Shown: positions 24,699 to 33,145, counted from the stretch's first letter. The stretch is DNA of 35,039 nt from Roseobacter sp. (GCA_024636475.1 JAGXHA010000006.1:1-35039), one strand, 5' to 3'. Program-made: numbers and translations. Notes: generated from the letters alone by a model not told the origin.

Positions 24699-25385
24699 CA
24701 TGGGGCGTCCGCGCAAGCGCAAGAACAGGCTTTCCTCGTCGTTGTTCTTGAAAAACGGGACAGAAGCCGGGGGCCCAAGTTCTTTTGCGCGGGCTTCCAC
24801 TTCGGCCAGAACGACCTCGGTTATGAATGGCATGTCGAAAGACCGTGCATCCGATAGCTTGATCCATTGCAGATGCGAAAGCTCGTCACATGCCGCGTCA
24901 AAATCATCCAGATCGGTTGCGATGTCTTCCGCATCCACCAAAAAGAACCTTGCATCAAAGCGACGGGGGCGACCGGGGGGCGTCAGGGCGCGGAACACGA
25001 ATTGCATCGGGGCCGCATGGGGGATGTAGCCGCGCTGCGCGAAAGTAACCCAATCCTCGGGTGGCGTGCCTTGCCACTCGCCTTTTTGGCCCAGGATCAA
25101 ACCCGTTTCTTCCCAAAGCTCGCGGATGCCTGCCACGGCAAGCGCATGCGCAAGTGCCGCATCCGCATCTTCGGCCAGACGGTTGTAGCAGGTATCGGGT
25201 ATGGCGCTGGCCAGAGCGATATGAGCATCGCCCAAATCCAGTGCGCCGCCGGGGAAAACGAATTTATTGGGCATGAACACCGCTTTGGCGCCACGCTGCC
25301 CCATCAATATGCGAGGGTTTTCATGCCGGTCACGGATCACGATTACGGTGGATGCGTTTCGGATCTGGCTTTTGTCGATGGTCAT
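24690..25385 (-). CDS. Nudix hydrolase with an extended Nudix box (NUDT19-like)
   Basis: 231 aa. N-terminal STVIVIRD and VFMPNKFVFPGGALDLGD lead to the glycine start of the Nudix box. The REL-x-EE-x-G half (GIRELWEETGLILG) comes about 30 residues later instead of the usual interval, with an Ala-rich stretch between. This inserted box is typical of NUDT7/NUDT19-like members, some of which cleave CoA and CoA esters. The order ITPHA-like segment YIPHAAPMQFVFRALTPPGR then FDARFFL fits the group. Substrate is inferred only by subgroup. It lies 50 bases after a DUF983 gene on the same strand, a common pairing in Rhodobacteraceae. Confidence 0.85.
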   Translation of the reverse strand: MTIDKSQIRNASTVIVIRDRHENPRILMGQRGAKAVFMPNKFVFPGGALDLGDAHIALASAIPDTCYNRLAEDADAALAHALAVAGIRELWEETGLILGQKGEWQGTPPEDWVTFAQRGYIPHAAPMQFVFRALTPPGRPRRFDARFFLVDAEDIATDLDDFDAACDELSHLQWIKLSDARSFDMPFITEVVLAEVEARAKELGPPASVPFFKNNDEESLFLRLRGRPMTG

Positions 25386-25436
25386 CTGTCGGCCCTTGTC
25401 ATTGCGTGAAAGCGCCGGGTGGAGGTGTTTGACCCT

Positions 25437-25838
25437 CTAGCTGTCGCCAAACCCACCCATGCCTTTTGCCCATTGGAAACCGATCAAGGCCCCCTTCAGT
25501 CTGGGCAGAAGGTAAAGCGACAAGCCGACACAGCCAACAGCAAAGATTGTAAACAGCGTCAAAGGTTCGGGCCGCCATGTCACAAACACGAAATGCAGCA
25601 TCGGTGCCATCAGATGGCCCACGATGAGGATGGTCATATAGGCAGGCCCGTCATCGGCGCGCTGAGGCGTGAAGTCTTCGCGGCACACGGTGCAACCGTC
25701 GTTGACTTTGAGATAGGCTTTCAGCAGTGGTCCCGCGCCGCAATTGGGGCATTTGCGCCGCCAGCCCCGCAGCAAGGCGGGCGTCACCCTACGCTGATCT
25801 GCTTCAATATGGGAGATTTCGGCGCTTTGATTTGGCAT
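25437..25838 (-). CDS. DUF983 membrane protein
   Basis: 133 aa. A zinc-ribbon-like pair CPNCGAGPLLKAYLKVNDGC and CxxC (CTVCREDF) comes before two transmembrane segments (MTILIVGHLMAPMLHFVFVT and LTLFTIFAVGCVGLSLYLLP). This is the DUF983 arrangement, in which the cysteines probably bind metal on the cytoplasmic side. The function is unknown; genes of this family often neighbour cytochrome oxidase or Nudix genes. The start is 25838, with ATG at the end of an AT-rich leader. Confidence 0.85.
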   Translation of the reverse strand: MPNQSAEISHIEADQRRVTPALLRGWRRKCPNCGAGPLLKAYLKVNDGCTVCREDFTPQRADDGPAYMTILIVGHLMAPMLHFVFVTWRPEPLTLFTIFAVGCVGLSLYLLPRLKGALIGFQWAKGMGGFGDS

Positions 25839-26051
25839 AATATCAATCCTAATACACTTGGACGTATGCGGGCAATTTCAGCCGATTGAAAGCATGCATG
25901 CGGCAATTGCGTCGCGATGTCGCAAACGCAAACCGGACGCGATTTCGAGTTTTTCACATTTTTTGCGACGGAAGTTTCAGCGCGTTCCGTTTGACCCGGT
26001 ATCATCAAGCCACAAAGGCGGGTGAGACGAAGATCACCAAAGGATAAAGAA

Positions 26052-26636
26052 ATGACAAACCGAGCAAATTTTCAAATCGCACTCTTGAGCGGCCTGATTG
26101 CATTGGGTGGCACAGCGCTTATGGCGCAGCAAACCCCCAAGCAAGACCGTTTCGTCCAGATGGACACCAATGGCGATGGCCAGTTGACGCAAGAGGAATT
26201 GAAGGCGCATGCTGCAACACGTTTCTTTGAAGCTGACACGGATGGCGACGGCTTTTTGTCGGCAGACGAGATGCAATCTGCGGCTGTCACACACCATGCC
26301 GAGCGCAGGGTGCGGATGCTGGCCAAGCTTGACACGGATGGCAACGGTTCGCTGTCCATCGAAGAGCTGCAAGCGAGGGGTGAGGGCAAGATGGGCAAGC
26401 GGTCTGCCAGGATGATCGAGCGCATGGATGCCAACGAAGACGGCAAGTTATCGATGGAAGAGATGCAAGGCCGTCAGTCTCCCGACAAGATGTTTGCCAG
26501 ACTTGATGCCGATGAAAATGGCACCTTGAGCGCGGAAGAGTTTGCAAAGGCCAAAATGGGTGGCAAACACGGCATGCGTCACGGGCACGGTGAAGGTCAT
26601 GGCAAACACCGCGGCAACAAGCAGAAGTCGGAGTAG
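26052..26636 (+). CDS. Secreted EF-hand calcium-binding protein
   Basis: 194 aa. A signal peptide (IALLSGLIALGGTALMAQ) is followed by five EF-hand loops: DTNGDGQLTQEE, DTDGDGFLSADE, DTDGNGSLSIEE, DANEDGKLSMEE and DADENGTLSAEE. All have Asp at positions 1 and 3, Gly at 6 and Glu at 12, so each should bind calcium. The tail is His/Gly/Lys-rich (HGMRHGHGEGHGKHRG) and could bind transition metal. The start at 26052 has AAAGGATAAAGAA ahead of it; the frame is open to 26022. It directly precedes the ECF sigma gene by 55 bases. Confidence 0.88.
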   Translation: MTNRANFQIALLSGLIALGGTALMAQQTPKQDRFVQMDTNGDGQLTQEELKAHAATRFFEADTDGDGFLSADEMQSAAVTHHAERRVRMLAKLDTDGNGSLSIEELQARGEGKMGKRSARMIERMDANEDGKLSMEEMQGRQSPDKMFARLDADENGTLSAEEFAKAKMGGKHGMRHGHGEGHGKHRGNKQKSE

Positions 26637-26691
26637 CCTGATGGGGCGGGCGCGCTTGATTGGTGCGCCTGCAGCCGTTAGCCGTTAGCCC

Positions 26692-27291
26692 ATGAGCTTG
26701 GATGCCTCCTTTGACGTCGTTCACGATGACCCCGATGCGGTGCTTTTAGCGCGGTATGCGCAGGGTGACGCAGCGGCGGCGCGCTTGTTGACGGTCAATC
26801 TTACACCGCGCGTTTTTGGACACGCACTGCGCGTGCTGGGGGACGCAGCCGAGGCCGAAGACGTAACCCAAGAAGCGCTGATGCGGCTGTGGAAGATTGC
26901 GCCGGATTGGCGGATCGGCGAGGCGAAGGTCTCGACTTGGCTGTACCGTGTCGTGGCCAACCTATGCACCGACCGGTTGCGAAAACGTCGGGGCAACGTG
27001 CCTTTGGCAGAAATCACAGAACCCGCGGACATGGCCGAGAGTGCAGAAGCCAAGCTTCAGCGGGGTGCACGCCTGGATGCACTGCAAACAGCGCTGGAGA
27101 CCTTGCCAGACAGGCAAAGACAAGCCGTGGTTCTGCGCCATATTGAAGGCTTGGCGAACCCGGAAATTGCCGCCATCCTCGACATCGGTGTCGAGGCGGT
27201 GGAAAGCCTGACAGCGCGGGGCAAACGTGCGCTGGCCAAATTGCTGGGCGGACAGCGCGACGCATTAGGATATGACGATGACAAAACCTGA
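26692..27291 (+). CDS. ECF-family RNA polymerase sigma factor
   Basis: 199 aa. Region 2 is ALRVLGDAAEAEDVTQEALM with RLWKIAPDWRIGEAKVSTWL and the region 2.4 helix RVVANLCTDRLRKRR. Region 4 is ALETLPDRQRQAVVLRHIEG and LANPEIAAILDIGVEAVESL, with TARGKRAL. Both are complete. Its stop lies 20 bases inside the following gene, which encodes a single-span membrane protein in the position of an anti-sigma factor. It probably controls envelope or metal-stress genes, perhaps including this operon and the EF-hand gene upstream. That target set is inferred from order. Confidence 0.9.
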   Translation: MSLDASFDVVHDDPDAVLLARYAQGDAAAARLLTVNLTPRVFGHALRVLGDAAEAEDVTQEALMRLWKIAPDWRIGEAKVSTWLYRVVANLCTDRLRKRRGNVPLAEITEPADMAESAEAKLQRGARLDALQTALETLPDRQRQAVVLRHIEGLANPEIAAILDIGVEAVESLTARGKRALAKLLGGQRDALGYDDDKT

Positions 27292-27625
27292 CACAGAGAT
27301 GCTTGAGACCTTGTTTCAAGATGCCCGTAGGACGCCGCCCGACCTGCCAGAAGGGCTGATGGACCGGATCATGGCGGATGCGTTGGCGCAACAACCGGCA
27401 GCCGGTCCGCGCGGTTGGCGTGCGATTTGGCTTGCGATCGGGGGAGCTCCGGCAGTCGGTGGGTTGGTGACGGCAACTGCTGTCGGCTTTTGGATCGGAG
27501 TTGCACCGCCCAGCAATCTGCCCGATATCGCAGCGCAGATCATCACGGGGACAACGCTGGCCACGTTGGACGAAGGCAGCGCGCCGGAACTCTCAGCCTT
27601 TGGCTGGGACATCGAGGAAGGATAA
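27272..27625 (+). CDS. Single-span membrane protein, anti-sigma candidate
   Basis: 117 aa. An N-terminal cytoplasmic part of about 45 residues (PDTEMLETLFQDARRTPPDL, PEGLMDRIMADALAQ) precedes one transmembrane segment (WLAIGGAPAVGGLVTATAVG). A short acidic periplasmic tail follows. No ZAS zinc motif (HxxxCxxC) is present, so it would be an atypical anti-sigma factor. Overlap with the sigma gene and small size are the reasons for the suggestion. Rhodobacteraceae genomes often hold this gene next to the same two neighbours. The ATG at 27278 is an alternative start. Confidence 0.65.
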   Translation: MTMTKPDTEMLETLFQDARRTPPDLPEGLMDRIMADALAQQPAAGPRGWRAIWLAIGGAPAVGGLVTATAVGFWIGVAPPSNLPDIAAQIITGTTLATLDEGSAPELSAFGWDIEEG

Positions 27626-27628
27626 GCC

Positions 27629-28135
27629 ATGCCAGCTACAAAAGCAGGAAACGGCAAGTGGATGCAGTGGGCTTTAGGGCTTTCGCTGGGGGTGAACTTG
27701 CTGGTGGTCGGGGTTGTGGCAGGTGCCGCGTACCGGTTTGACGGGCCGCACAGCGGGCCAAGCGGCACTATGCGCAATTTTGGCACTCCCTATATTGTCG
27801 CACTTGAAAAAGACCGCAGGCGGGAAGTTTTCAAGCAGTTGCGCCAGACCAGAACAGATGGCCCGATGACCCGCCAGGCAAGGCGTGCGCTATATGACGA
27901 AGCCGTCTTGGCCATTCGCGAAGAACCTTTCGATCTGGACCGCGTCATTAGCGTACTCGACAAGCAACGCAACGCCAGTGTGGGGGTGCAACAGGCGGCG
28001 CAAGCCGCGTGGCTGGCCGAGATTGCTGGAATGGATGCACGAGCGCGTGCGGCCTATGCGGACCGTCTACAAGAGGTTCTCGAGCGTAATTCGGGGGGCA
28101 AGCGTGAAAAAGGCAAGTTGCGCGAAACCGACTAG
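27629..28135 (+). CDS. Periplasmic heavy-metal-sensor-like (CpxP/CnrR-like) membrane protein
   Basis: 168 aa with an N-terminal membrane anchor (ALGLSLGVNLLVVGVVAGAA). A helical periplasmic domain follows with LEKDRRREVFKQLRQ and LYDEAVLAIREEPFDLDRVI. This helical-hairpin pattern belongs to the periplasmic sensor family related to CnrR and CpxP, which bind metal or unfolded envelope material. It follows the anti-sigma candidate by three bases and closes the sigma module. By analogy with CnrYXH it could signal through the membrane protein to the sigma factor. No metal-binding His/Met cluster is obvious, so the ligand is unknown. Confidence 0.75.
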   Translation: MPATKAGNGKWMQWALGLSLGVNLLVVGVVAGAAYRFDGPHSGPSGTMRNFGTPYIVALEKDRRREVFKQLRQTRTDGPMTRQARRALYDEAVLAIREEPFDLDRVISVLDKQRNASVGVQQAAQAAWLAEIAGMDARARAAYADRLQEVLERNSGGKREKGKLRETD

Positions 28136-28212
28136 TCGCGCGGGCACCCAATAGGCTTGCCAAACAGGGACGGCGCAAGGTAGGCAAAGCGACCTTAACC
28201 GGAGGCTTTGCC

Positions 28213-28731
28213 ATGACGCTTGAATTTTCCGACACCGACGAAGTTCTGGCCACAACGCGCGCCTCTGGCGGACGACGGCTGATTGGTTTGACCTCGCTCA
28301 GTTTTCTGGGATTATTCCTGATTTACATCGCTTTCACGACCTCTCCGGGACTTGGCTGGCAATTGTTTTTGCTGCTTCTGGGAGGCGGGGCGATTTGGAT
28401 GGCTGATTTGATGAGACGTTCCACCGCGGGCGCGATTGAGCTGACGGGTTCCGTGTTGCGCGACACAGACGGTACCGTCATCGCGCGGATCGAAGATATC
28501 GAACATATTGATCGCGGCGTTTTTGCCTTCAAACCCTCAAATGGATTTTTGTTGCGCACAAAGCGGGGCACCGGCGCTGAGACCATTTGGCGTCCCGGTT
28601 TGTGGTGGCGCATCGGGCGGCGCGTTGGCGTCGGGGGAATGACACCGGGCAGCCAAACCAAGTTCATGTCCGAAATCATTTCAACCATGATTGCCGTGCG
28701 CAAGCAGCAAGATAAGACTGGGAAGTTGTAA
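28213..28731 (+). CDS. Hypothetical two-span membrane protein
   Basis: 172 aa. Two membrane segments (LTSLSFLGLFLIYIAF and GWQLFLLLLGGGAIWM) are followed by a strand-rich cytoplasmic domain (GSVLRDTDGTVIARIEDIEH, then GVFAFKPSNGFLL and WRPGLWWRIGRRVGVGG) resembling a PH-like fold. It is a type frequent in Rhodobacteraceae and is of unknown function. A GGAGG site lies eight bases ahead of the ATG. It stands alone between the sigma module and the pilin genes. Confidence 0.7.
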   Translation: MTLEFSDTDEVLATTRASGGRRLIGLTSLSFLGLFLIYIAFTTSPGLGWQLFLLLLGGGAIWMADLMRRSTAGAIELTGSVLRDTDGTVIARIEDIEHIDRGVFAFKPSNGFLLRTKRGTGAETIWRPGLWWRIGRRVGVGGMTPGSQTKFMSEIISTMIAVRKQQDKTGKL

Positions 28732-28761
28732 AAAAACCCGACGCGCATTGCCGGGATTTTT
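28731..28761. terminator. Bidirectional terminator between convergent genes
   Basis: An A-run plus CCCG (28731-28740) and CGGG plus a T-run (28752-28761) enclose an 11-base loop; a one-base bulge interrupts the A/T part of the stem. A T-run exists on each strand after the GC stem, and the flanking genes converge. Confidence 0.6.
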
Positions 28762-28792
28762 ACAAGCCTGAGACCGCGTAGATGTTTTGCGG

Positions 28793-29350
28793 CTAGGTGC
28801 CGGTATACAGGACACGCGGCGCATAACGGGCTCTGGTAAACACAAAATTCTGGATATTCGGTTCGCCAAGGCCAATATTGAAGGGCGGGGTATACTGCGT
28901 CGAAGTCTCGGTTACGATGATATATTCAGCGTCAGGCATGGTCGGCAGGCGGTTTGTCCAATCCGCCACTTCGGCGTTGGTTGCGGCTTGCTGGGATCCC
29001 CGGGCACGCGACCAGTGAAGGTAGAACCGCTCTGTGGTTTCGTCATATTGCAACGACGTCACGCGGACTGTTGCTGAGGACTTCGAATTGGTCATGTAAT
29101 TCAGCAGCTCTTGGACACCATCAAGATAATCCGCGTCAAGCGGCAAAGTCTCGCGCGATATCATGTCGCCGATGGTATAGGCGGCTTGCTGGTTCACGTG
29201 GTATTCCTGATAGGTCTGAAAGATCGTGAACATGGCAGCATAGACCCAAAACACGACGGGCATCATGATCAGCACTTCAAGCGAAACACTGCCTTCCTCT
29301 TTATGTGCGAAATTTCTCAGACCCAGCCGTTTGGTAATTTGTTTGAACAT
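28793..29350 (-). CDS. TadE-like pilus assembly protein
   Basis: 185 aa. HKEEGSVSLEVLIMMPVVFW is the processing-site/transmembrane pattern of TadE-like pseudopilins: Gly, a Glu five residues into the hydrophobic helix, and no further membrane segment. The extracytoplasmic part of about 140 residues is unassigned. It is the last of three minor-pilin-type genes whose starts and stops overlap, consistent with one operon. The rest of the Tad machinery (prepilin peptidase, TadA ATPase, secretin) is not in the window. It could be a surface-adhesion appendage component. Confidence 0.8.
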   Translation of the reverse strand: MFKQITKRLGLRNFAHKEEGSVSLEVLIMMPVVFWVYAAMFTIFQTYQEYHVNQQAAYTIGDMISRETLPLDADYLDGVQELLNYMTNSKSSATVRVTSLQYDETTERFYLHWSRARGSQQAATNAEVADWTNRLPTMPDAEYIIVTETSTQYTPPFNIGLGEPNIQNFVFTRARYAPRVLYTGT

Positions 29351-29889
29351 CAGTTTGGTTCCTGTACGAAGGCCGAAATGGCATACAAGGCGGATTGCCC
29401 AGAACCGTCAGTGGCTAATTTGAACCCCATGCTGGATGTGGGAAGCATCGGGTTGAATTTCAGACAGGCGCGCAGCAACATCAGATCATGCCGTTTGCCC
29501 AAGGTGAACCCGCGCTCGGGAGTGATCGGCAATGACGCGTCAACACAGTCAACGTCGGTTGGCAGTTGCGTAAAATTCCGGGGATCGACAGAGACCATCT
29601 CAAGACGCAGTGTGGTATCACAGTTGCTGACGTTGCCTGCACCTTTGCAAACCAATGCTTTGATCTGATCATGGGTCATTACTGTGCCGGTGTTCAGTCG
29701 GATATGCCTTACGGCGTCTTCAAGGCCACGGTTCAGGTGCATTTGCCGCGCCGAATACACGCTCATTTCGATTGAGGACATGAAGATACCGAACATCAGC
29801 GGAAAGAGGATGACAAACTCGATCAGGAAGACCGAACCGCTTTCCTCTTTGCGAAAACGCCGAAAGGCATTTTTCAGGTAATTTTTCAC
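29350..29889 (-). CDS. TadE/TadF-like minor pseudopilin
   Basis: 179 aa. RKEESGSVFLIEFVILFPLM and the following FGIFMSSIEM form the TadE signature helix with its Glu after the Gly-Ser-Val. The extracytoplasmic domain carries several Cys (LVCKGAGNVSNC, DCVDASL), possibly forming disulfides. The ATG overlaps the stop of the vWA gene by ATGA and its stop overlaps the start of the next gene. Role: minor component or priming complex of Flp/Tad-type pili. Confidence 0.8.
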   Translation of the reverse strand: MKNYLKNAFRRFRKEESGSVFLIEFVILFPLMFGIFMSSIEMSVYSARQMHLNRGLEDAVRHIRLNTGTVMTHDQIKALVCKGAGNVSNCDTTLRLEMVSVDPRNFTQLPTDVDCVDASLPITPERGFTLGKRHDLMLLRACLKFNPMLPTSSMGFKLATDGSGQSALYAISAFVQEPN

Positions 29890-31322
29890 TGAATCAGCCT
29901 CAGTTGGTGGATTTGGCCTGCGATCGCCTTGAAGGCATCAGTGAGTTCAGTACCACCGTCCACATCAAAGTAGTGGCTTGGCGATGAGGCGCAGTTTTTC
30001 ATGATATCAGTGCCGTGCAGATCGACTTCAAAGCCGATAGACCAGATTACGATGCCCTCTCTTTTTGCAGCGTCACAGATGTTTTCCAGCAAAGTGTCAC
30101 CAGTTGCAGCAGTGTAGCGCGGGTAGTAATACTGATGATGTTTTTTACTGCTGATAAACGTGTGGAGGTAATACTGAAAATTCCAGTTCGACCAATGCGC
30201 GATTTCACTATCTGTTTTGTAAGCGGAACTAGAAATTCTGTTTGAATCGCTGTTTTCCCCGTCTGTCATAAGTACGATCGTCTTAAGTGTCTCGGCATCA
30301 TTATATGGTGCGGGTCGGTCGGCAAATGTCGCCTCGACCACGCCATCGCTGACAAGTCTGGTCGTGGATTGCTGAAAGGACGGATCCAGCAACGCAGTTC
30401 CCCATTTTACACCCATGTAGATGGCGGTGCCGGCTCGCGCTTGAAACAGGTCAATCTGGGCCTTGAGGGCGCCTGCATCCTGGCTGATGGGGAGTACACG
30501 TTCATAGACTTGCCGTGGGCAAACAGTATCGAAAAGAGTGTTCTCCTCATAGTCTGTTTCGATTGAATAACGGTTCCACTGGAAATGCTGGGTCTGGTCC
30601 CAAGGAAAACCAGGTGTCATTTGCGTCTGCACAAAATGTCCGTCGGGCACGTCGATACAGTGCGAGAAGTTGTGAAATGTATCTACCCAAAGCGCGTTAA
30701 AAATATTCGGGCCGACATTGACCTGTTCGGAATAGGGCACAAGCGACAAAGAGACATAGCCCTTCGTTCCTTCGCGCATCACAGTGTCAATAAACGACTT
30801 TGCAGCGACTTTCATGTTGGACAATTTGGAATTGTCCGCCATAGAACCCGATACGTCGAGTACCAGGGAAATCTCAACTTTTTGGAAGCGTTCTTCGGCC
30901 TTGCTGCGGGCCGGAACAGTCAACGTATCCACGCCGAACTTGCGCAAATAGGGTGTATCAAGCTCTTTCGAGGCATTGACCGTGACTGTGCGATAGTTCA
31001 GGCCGGGGTCGACTGTGACGCTTGACAGATAACTCGACATACCTGACTTCGTAAAATAGTCTTGGACGACAGTTTTGGGGTCCTGCGTCTGGTCCAGATC
31101 GGCTGCGGCGAGAGCCGCACGGTCCGATACGGCCTGCAGGCGAGACCGTTCCATCTGATGGCGCATGAAATCAAGCTGGATTCCCCCGACCATCACCATC
31201 ATCATGATCATGGCCAGGACCCAAACCGTCATTATCCCGTCTTCTTCGCGGGCAAAGCGCTCCGCTCTTGCTGACAGACTGTTCGTCAGCGTCTTTTTCG
31301 TCAGCTTCACAGGCGACATCAT
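29886..31322 (-). CDS. TadG-like protein with von Willebrand factor A domain
   Basis: 478 aa. EEDGIMTVWVLAMIMMMVMV is the TadE/TadG-like membrane segment. The VWA domain begins near residue 149 and contains an intact MIDAS core DVSGSMADNS (Asp156). Later metal-site residues are in VLMTDGENSDSN. The C-terminal part has HYFDVDGGTELTDAFKAIAG, the usual end of a bacterial VWA domain. The AAGGAGAGG site before the ATG is strong. It is the first of three overlapping genes. VWA-bearing TadG proteins anchor the Tad pilus or mediate adhesion. A long insertion rich in Tyr/His/Phe (about residues 203-266 and again 385-410) is notable. Confidence 0.85.
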   Translation of the reverse strand: MMSPVKLTKKTLTNSLSARAERFAREEDGIMTVWVLAMIMMMVMVGGIQLDFMRHQMERSRLQAVSDRAALAAADLDQTQDPKTVVQDYFTKSGMSSYLSSVTVDPGLNYRTVTVNASKELDTPYLRKFGVDTLTVPARSKAEERFQKVEISLVLDVSGSMADNSKLSNMKVAAKSFIDTVMREGTKGYVSLSLVPYSEQVNVGPNIFNALWVDTFHNFSHCIDVPDGHFVQTQMTPGFPWDQTQHFQWNRYSIETDYEENTLFDTVCPRQVYERVLPISQDAGALKAQIDLFQARAGTAIYMGVKWGTALLDPSFQQSTTRLVSDGVVEATFADRPAPYNDAETLKTIVLMTDGENSDSNRISSSAYKTDSEIAHWSNWNFQYYLHTFISSKKHHQYYYPRYTAATGDTLLENICDAAKREGIVIWSIGFEVDLHGTDIMKNCASSPSHYFDVDGGTELTDAFKAIAGQIHQLRLIQ

Positions 31323-31669
31323 TGTTCCTCTCCTTGCAGCTCGGAACGGTCGTTTGACCGGCCCCGTTTTGCGAATTTCTCAACTTATGCGCCAGGAAAA
31401 TGGCCGGAATAGGGCGGAAACCATTGAAATATGTGGAAAATTGATGGCTCTTGCGTCCAGATATTCGATTTTCCCGCTATTGTTTCAGCTTTGGAAACGT
31501 GGCCATGGCAGCCGAAATTCTTCGATTTAGCTCAAAAAGTTTTTATTCTGCTTAAAAAACGCGCAGTTATTGGAGTTTACGGGTTCTAAAACCTTTATCT
31601 TCATGGTCAACATGACGGTGCGATGATCTGTCTTGTCTAAAGATCTTTCTGCCAAACAGGAGCTAAAAA
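31323..31669. other. Divergent promoter region, no gene
   Basis: About 345 bases between the vWA gene (minus) and the glutamate-type dehydrogenase (plus). It is clearly more AT-rich than the flanking genes from about 31420 to 31610. The dehydrogenase has a CAGGAG ribosome-binding site before its ATG. I saw no riboswitch or repeated operator. Confidence 0.45.
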
Positions 31670-33100
31670 ATGACCCCCGCAACTGAACCCAGCTTTCGCG
31701 ATAGCGTTGATATCATGTTTAACCGGGCAGTCGCCTTGATGGACCTGTCGCCCGGTCTGGAAGAAAAGATACGTGTCTGCAACGCCACCTATACGGTGCG
31801 TTTCGGCGTCCGCCTGCGTGGCCGTATCCATACATTTACCGGCTATCGGTCGGTGCATTCCGAACATATGGAGCCTGTGAAGGGCGGCATCCGCTACAGC
31901 CTTGGCGTTAACCAAGACGAGGTCGAAGCGCTTGCAGCCCTGATGACCTATAAATGTGCTTTGGTCGAGGCACCTTTTGGGGGATCCAAGGGGGGATTGT
32001 GCATTGATCCGCGGGAATATGATGATCACGAGCTTGAATTGATCACCCGCCGCTTTGCCTATGAGCTGATAAAACGTGACATGATTAACCCTGCGCAAAA
32101 CGTGCCAGCCCCTGATATGGGCACTGGCGAACGCGAGATGGCGTGGATTGCGGACCAGTACAAGCGCATGAACACAACCGACATCAATGGGGTGGCTTGT
32201 GTGACCGGTAAGCCCATTAACGCGGGCGGTATCCATGGCCGAACCGAGGCGACCGGGCGCGGCGTGCAATACGCGCTGCACGCGTTTTTCAAAGACGCCA
32301 GGGGGCTTGAAAAAGCGGGTCTTGTCGGCACATTGAAAGACAAGCGCGTGATTGTGCAGGGTCTGGGGAATGTGGGATATCACGCAGCCAAATTCCTGAG
32401 CGAAGAAGACGGATGCCTGATCACGGCAATTATTGAACGCGACGGTGCATTGCATAACGAGGCAGGTCTTGACGTCGAGGCCGTCCATCAATGGATCGTG
32501 AAACATGACACGATCAAGGGCTTTCCGGACGCTTTGATGGTCGATGACGGGGCATCCTTGTTGGAAGGGGCTTGCGATATTTTGATTCCAGCGGCGCTTG
32601 AAGGGGTGATTAACCTTGAAAACGCCGAACGGATTAAGGCACCGCTGATTGTCGAGGCCGCGAACGGCCCTGTGACGGCGGGTGCCGATGAAATCCTGCG
32701 CCATAAGGGCGTGGTGATCATCCCCGACATGTACGCCAACGCGGGCGGTGTGACTGTATCGTATTTCGAGTGGGTCAAAAACCTTAGCCACATCCGGTTT
32801 GGCCGGATGCAACGCCGCAACGAGGAAAGCCGCCACCAACTGTTGGTAGACGAGCTTGAACGGCTGAGTTTGGACAGTGGTGTCGGTTGGCAGCTAAGCC
32901 CGGACTTCAAAGACAAATACCTGCGCGGTGCCGGTGAGTTGGAACTGGTCCGCTCTGGTCTGTACGATACGATGGTGGATGCCTATCGGTCCATGGCCGA
33001 TATCTGGCACAGCCGCGAGGACGTGACCGATCTGCGCACGGCAGCGTATCTGGTCAGCATCACCAAAGTTGCGGCAAGCTACCGCGCCAAAGGGCTCTAG
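31670..33100 (+). CDS. Glu/Leu/Phe/Val dehydrogenase (glutamate dehydrogenase type)
   Basis: 476 aa. Substrate and catalytic segment: VKGGIRYSLGVNQDEVEALA, MTYKCALVEAPFGGSKGGL, with the two lysines of the ELFV family, and an Asp in NVPAPDMGTGEREMAWI. The Rossmann domain begins IVQGLGNVGYHAAKFL, followed by Glu in AIIERDG (NAD preference likely). VEAANGPVTAGAD and NAGGVTVSYFEWVKN close the active site. It should oxidatively deaminate glutamate to 2-oxoglutarate and ammonia. Its closeness to sarcosine oxidase genes fits disposal of glycine/amine nitrogen, but the two are separated by a strong hairpin. Confidence 0.92.
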   Translation: MTPATEPSFRDSVDIMFNRAVALMDLSPGLEEKIRVCNATYTVRFGVRLRGRIHTFTGYRSVHSEHMEPVKGGIRYSLGVNQDEVEALAALMTYKCALVEAPFGGSKGGLCIDPREYDDHELELITRRFAYELIKRDMINPAQNVPAPDMGTGEREMAWIADQYKRMNTTDINGVACVTGKPINAGGIHGRTEATGRGVQYALHAFFKDARGLEKAGLVGTLKDKRVIVQGLGNVGYHAAKFLSEEDGCLITAIIERDGALHNEAGLDVEAVHQWIVKHDTIKGFPDALMVDDGASLLEGACDILIPAALEGVINLENAERIKAPLIVEAANGPVTAGADEILRHKGVVIIPDMYANAGGVTVSYFEWVKNLSHIRFGRMQRRNEESRHQLLVDELERLSLDSGVGWQLSPDFKDKYLRGAGELELVRSGLYDTMVDAYRSMADIWHSREDVTDLRTAAYLVSITKVAASYRAKGL

Positions 33101-33121
33101 GGTCCAACCGCCCAAAACACT

Positions 33122-33145
33122 GTCGCGGACGGACCCGTCCGCGAC
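33122..33145 (+). terminator. Strong hairpin between dehydrogenase and soxB
   Basis: Eleven bases, GTCGCGGACGG, then AC, then their perfect complement CCGTCCGCGAC. The loop must open by at least one pair. No T-run follows on either side, so it may act as a Rho-dependent stop, an RNA-stabilising 3' end or a protein site. Confidence 0.5.

Noticed and set aside
31637..32839. 400-residue minus-strand frame across the Glu-type dehydrogenase
   Set aside because: Antiparallel shadow of the dehydrogenase coding sequence, no motif.
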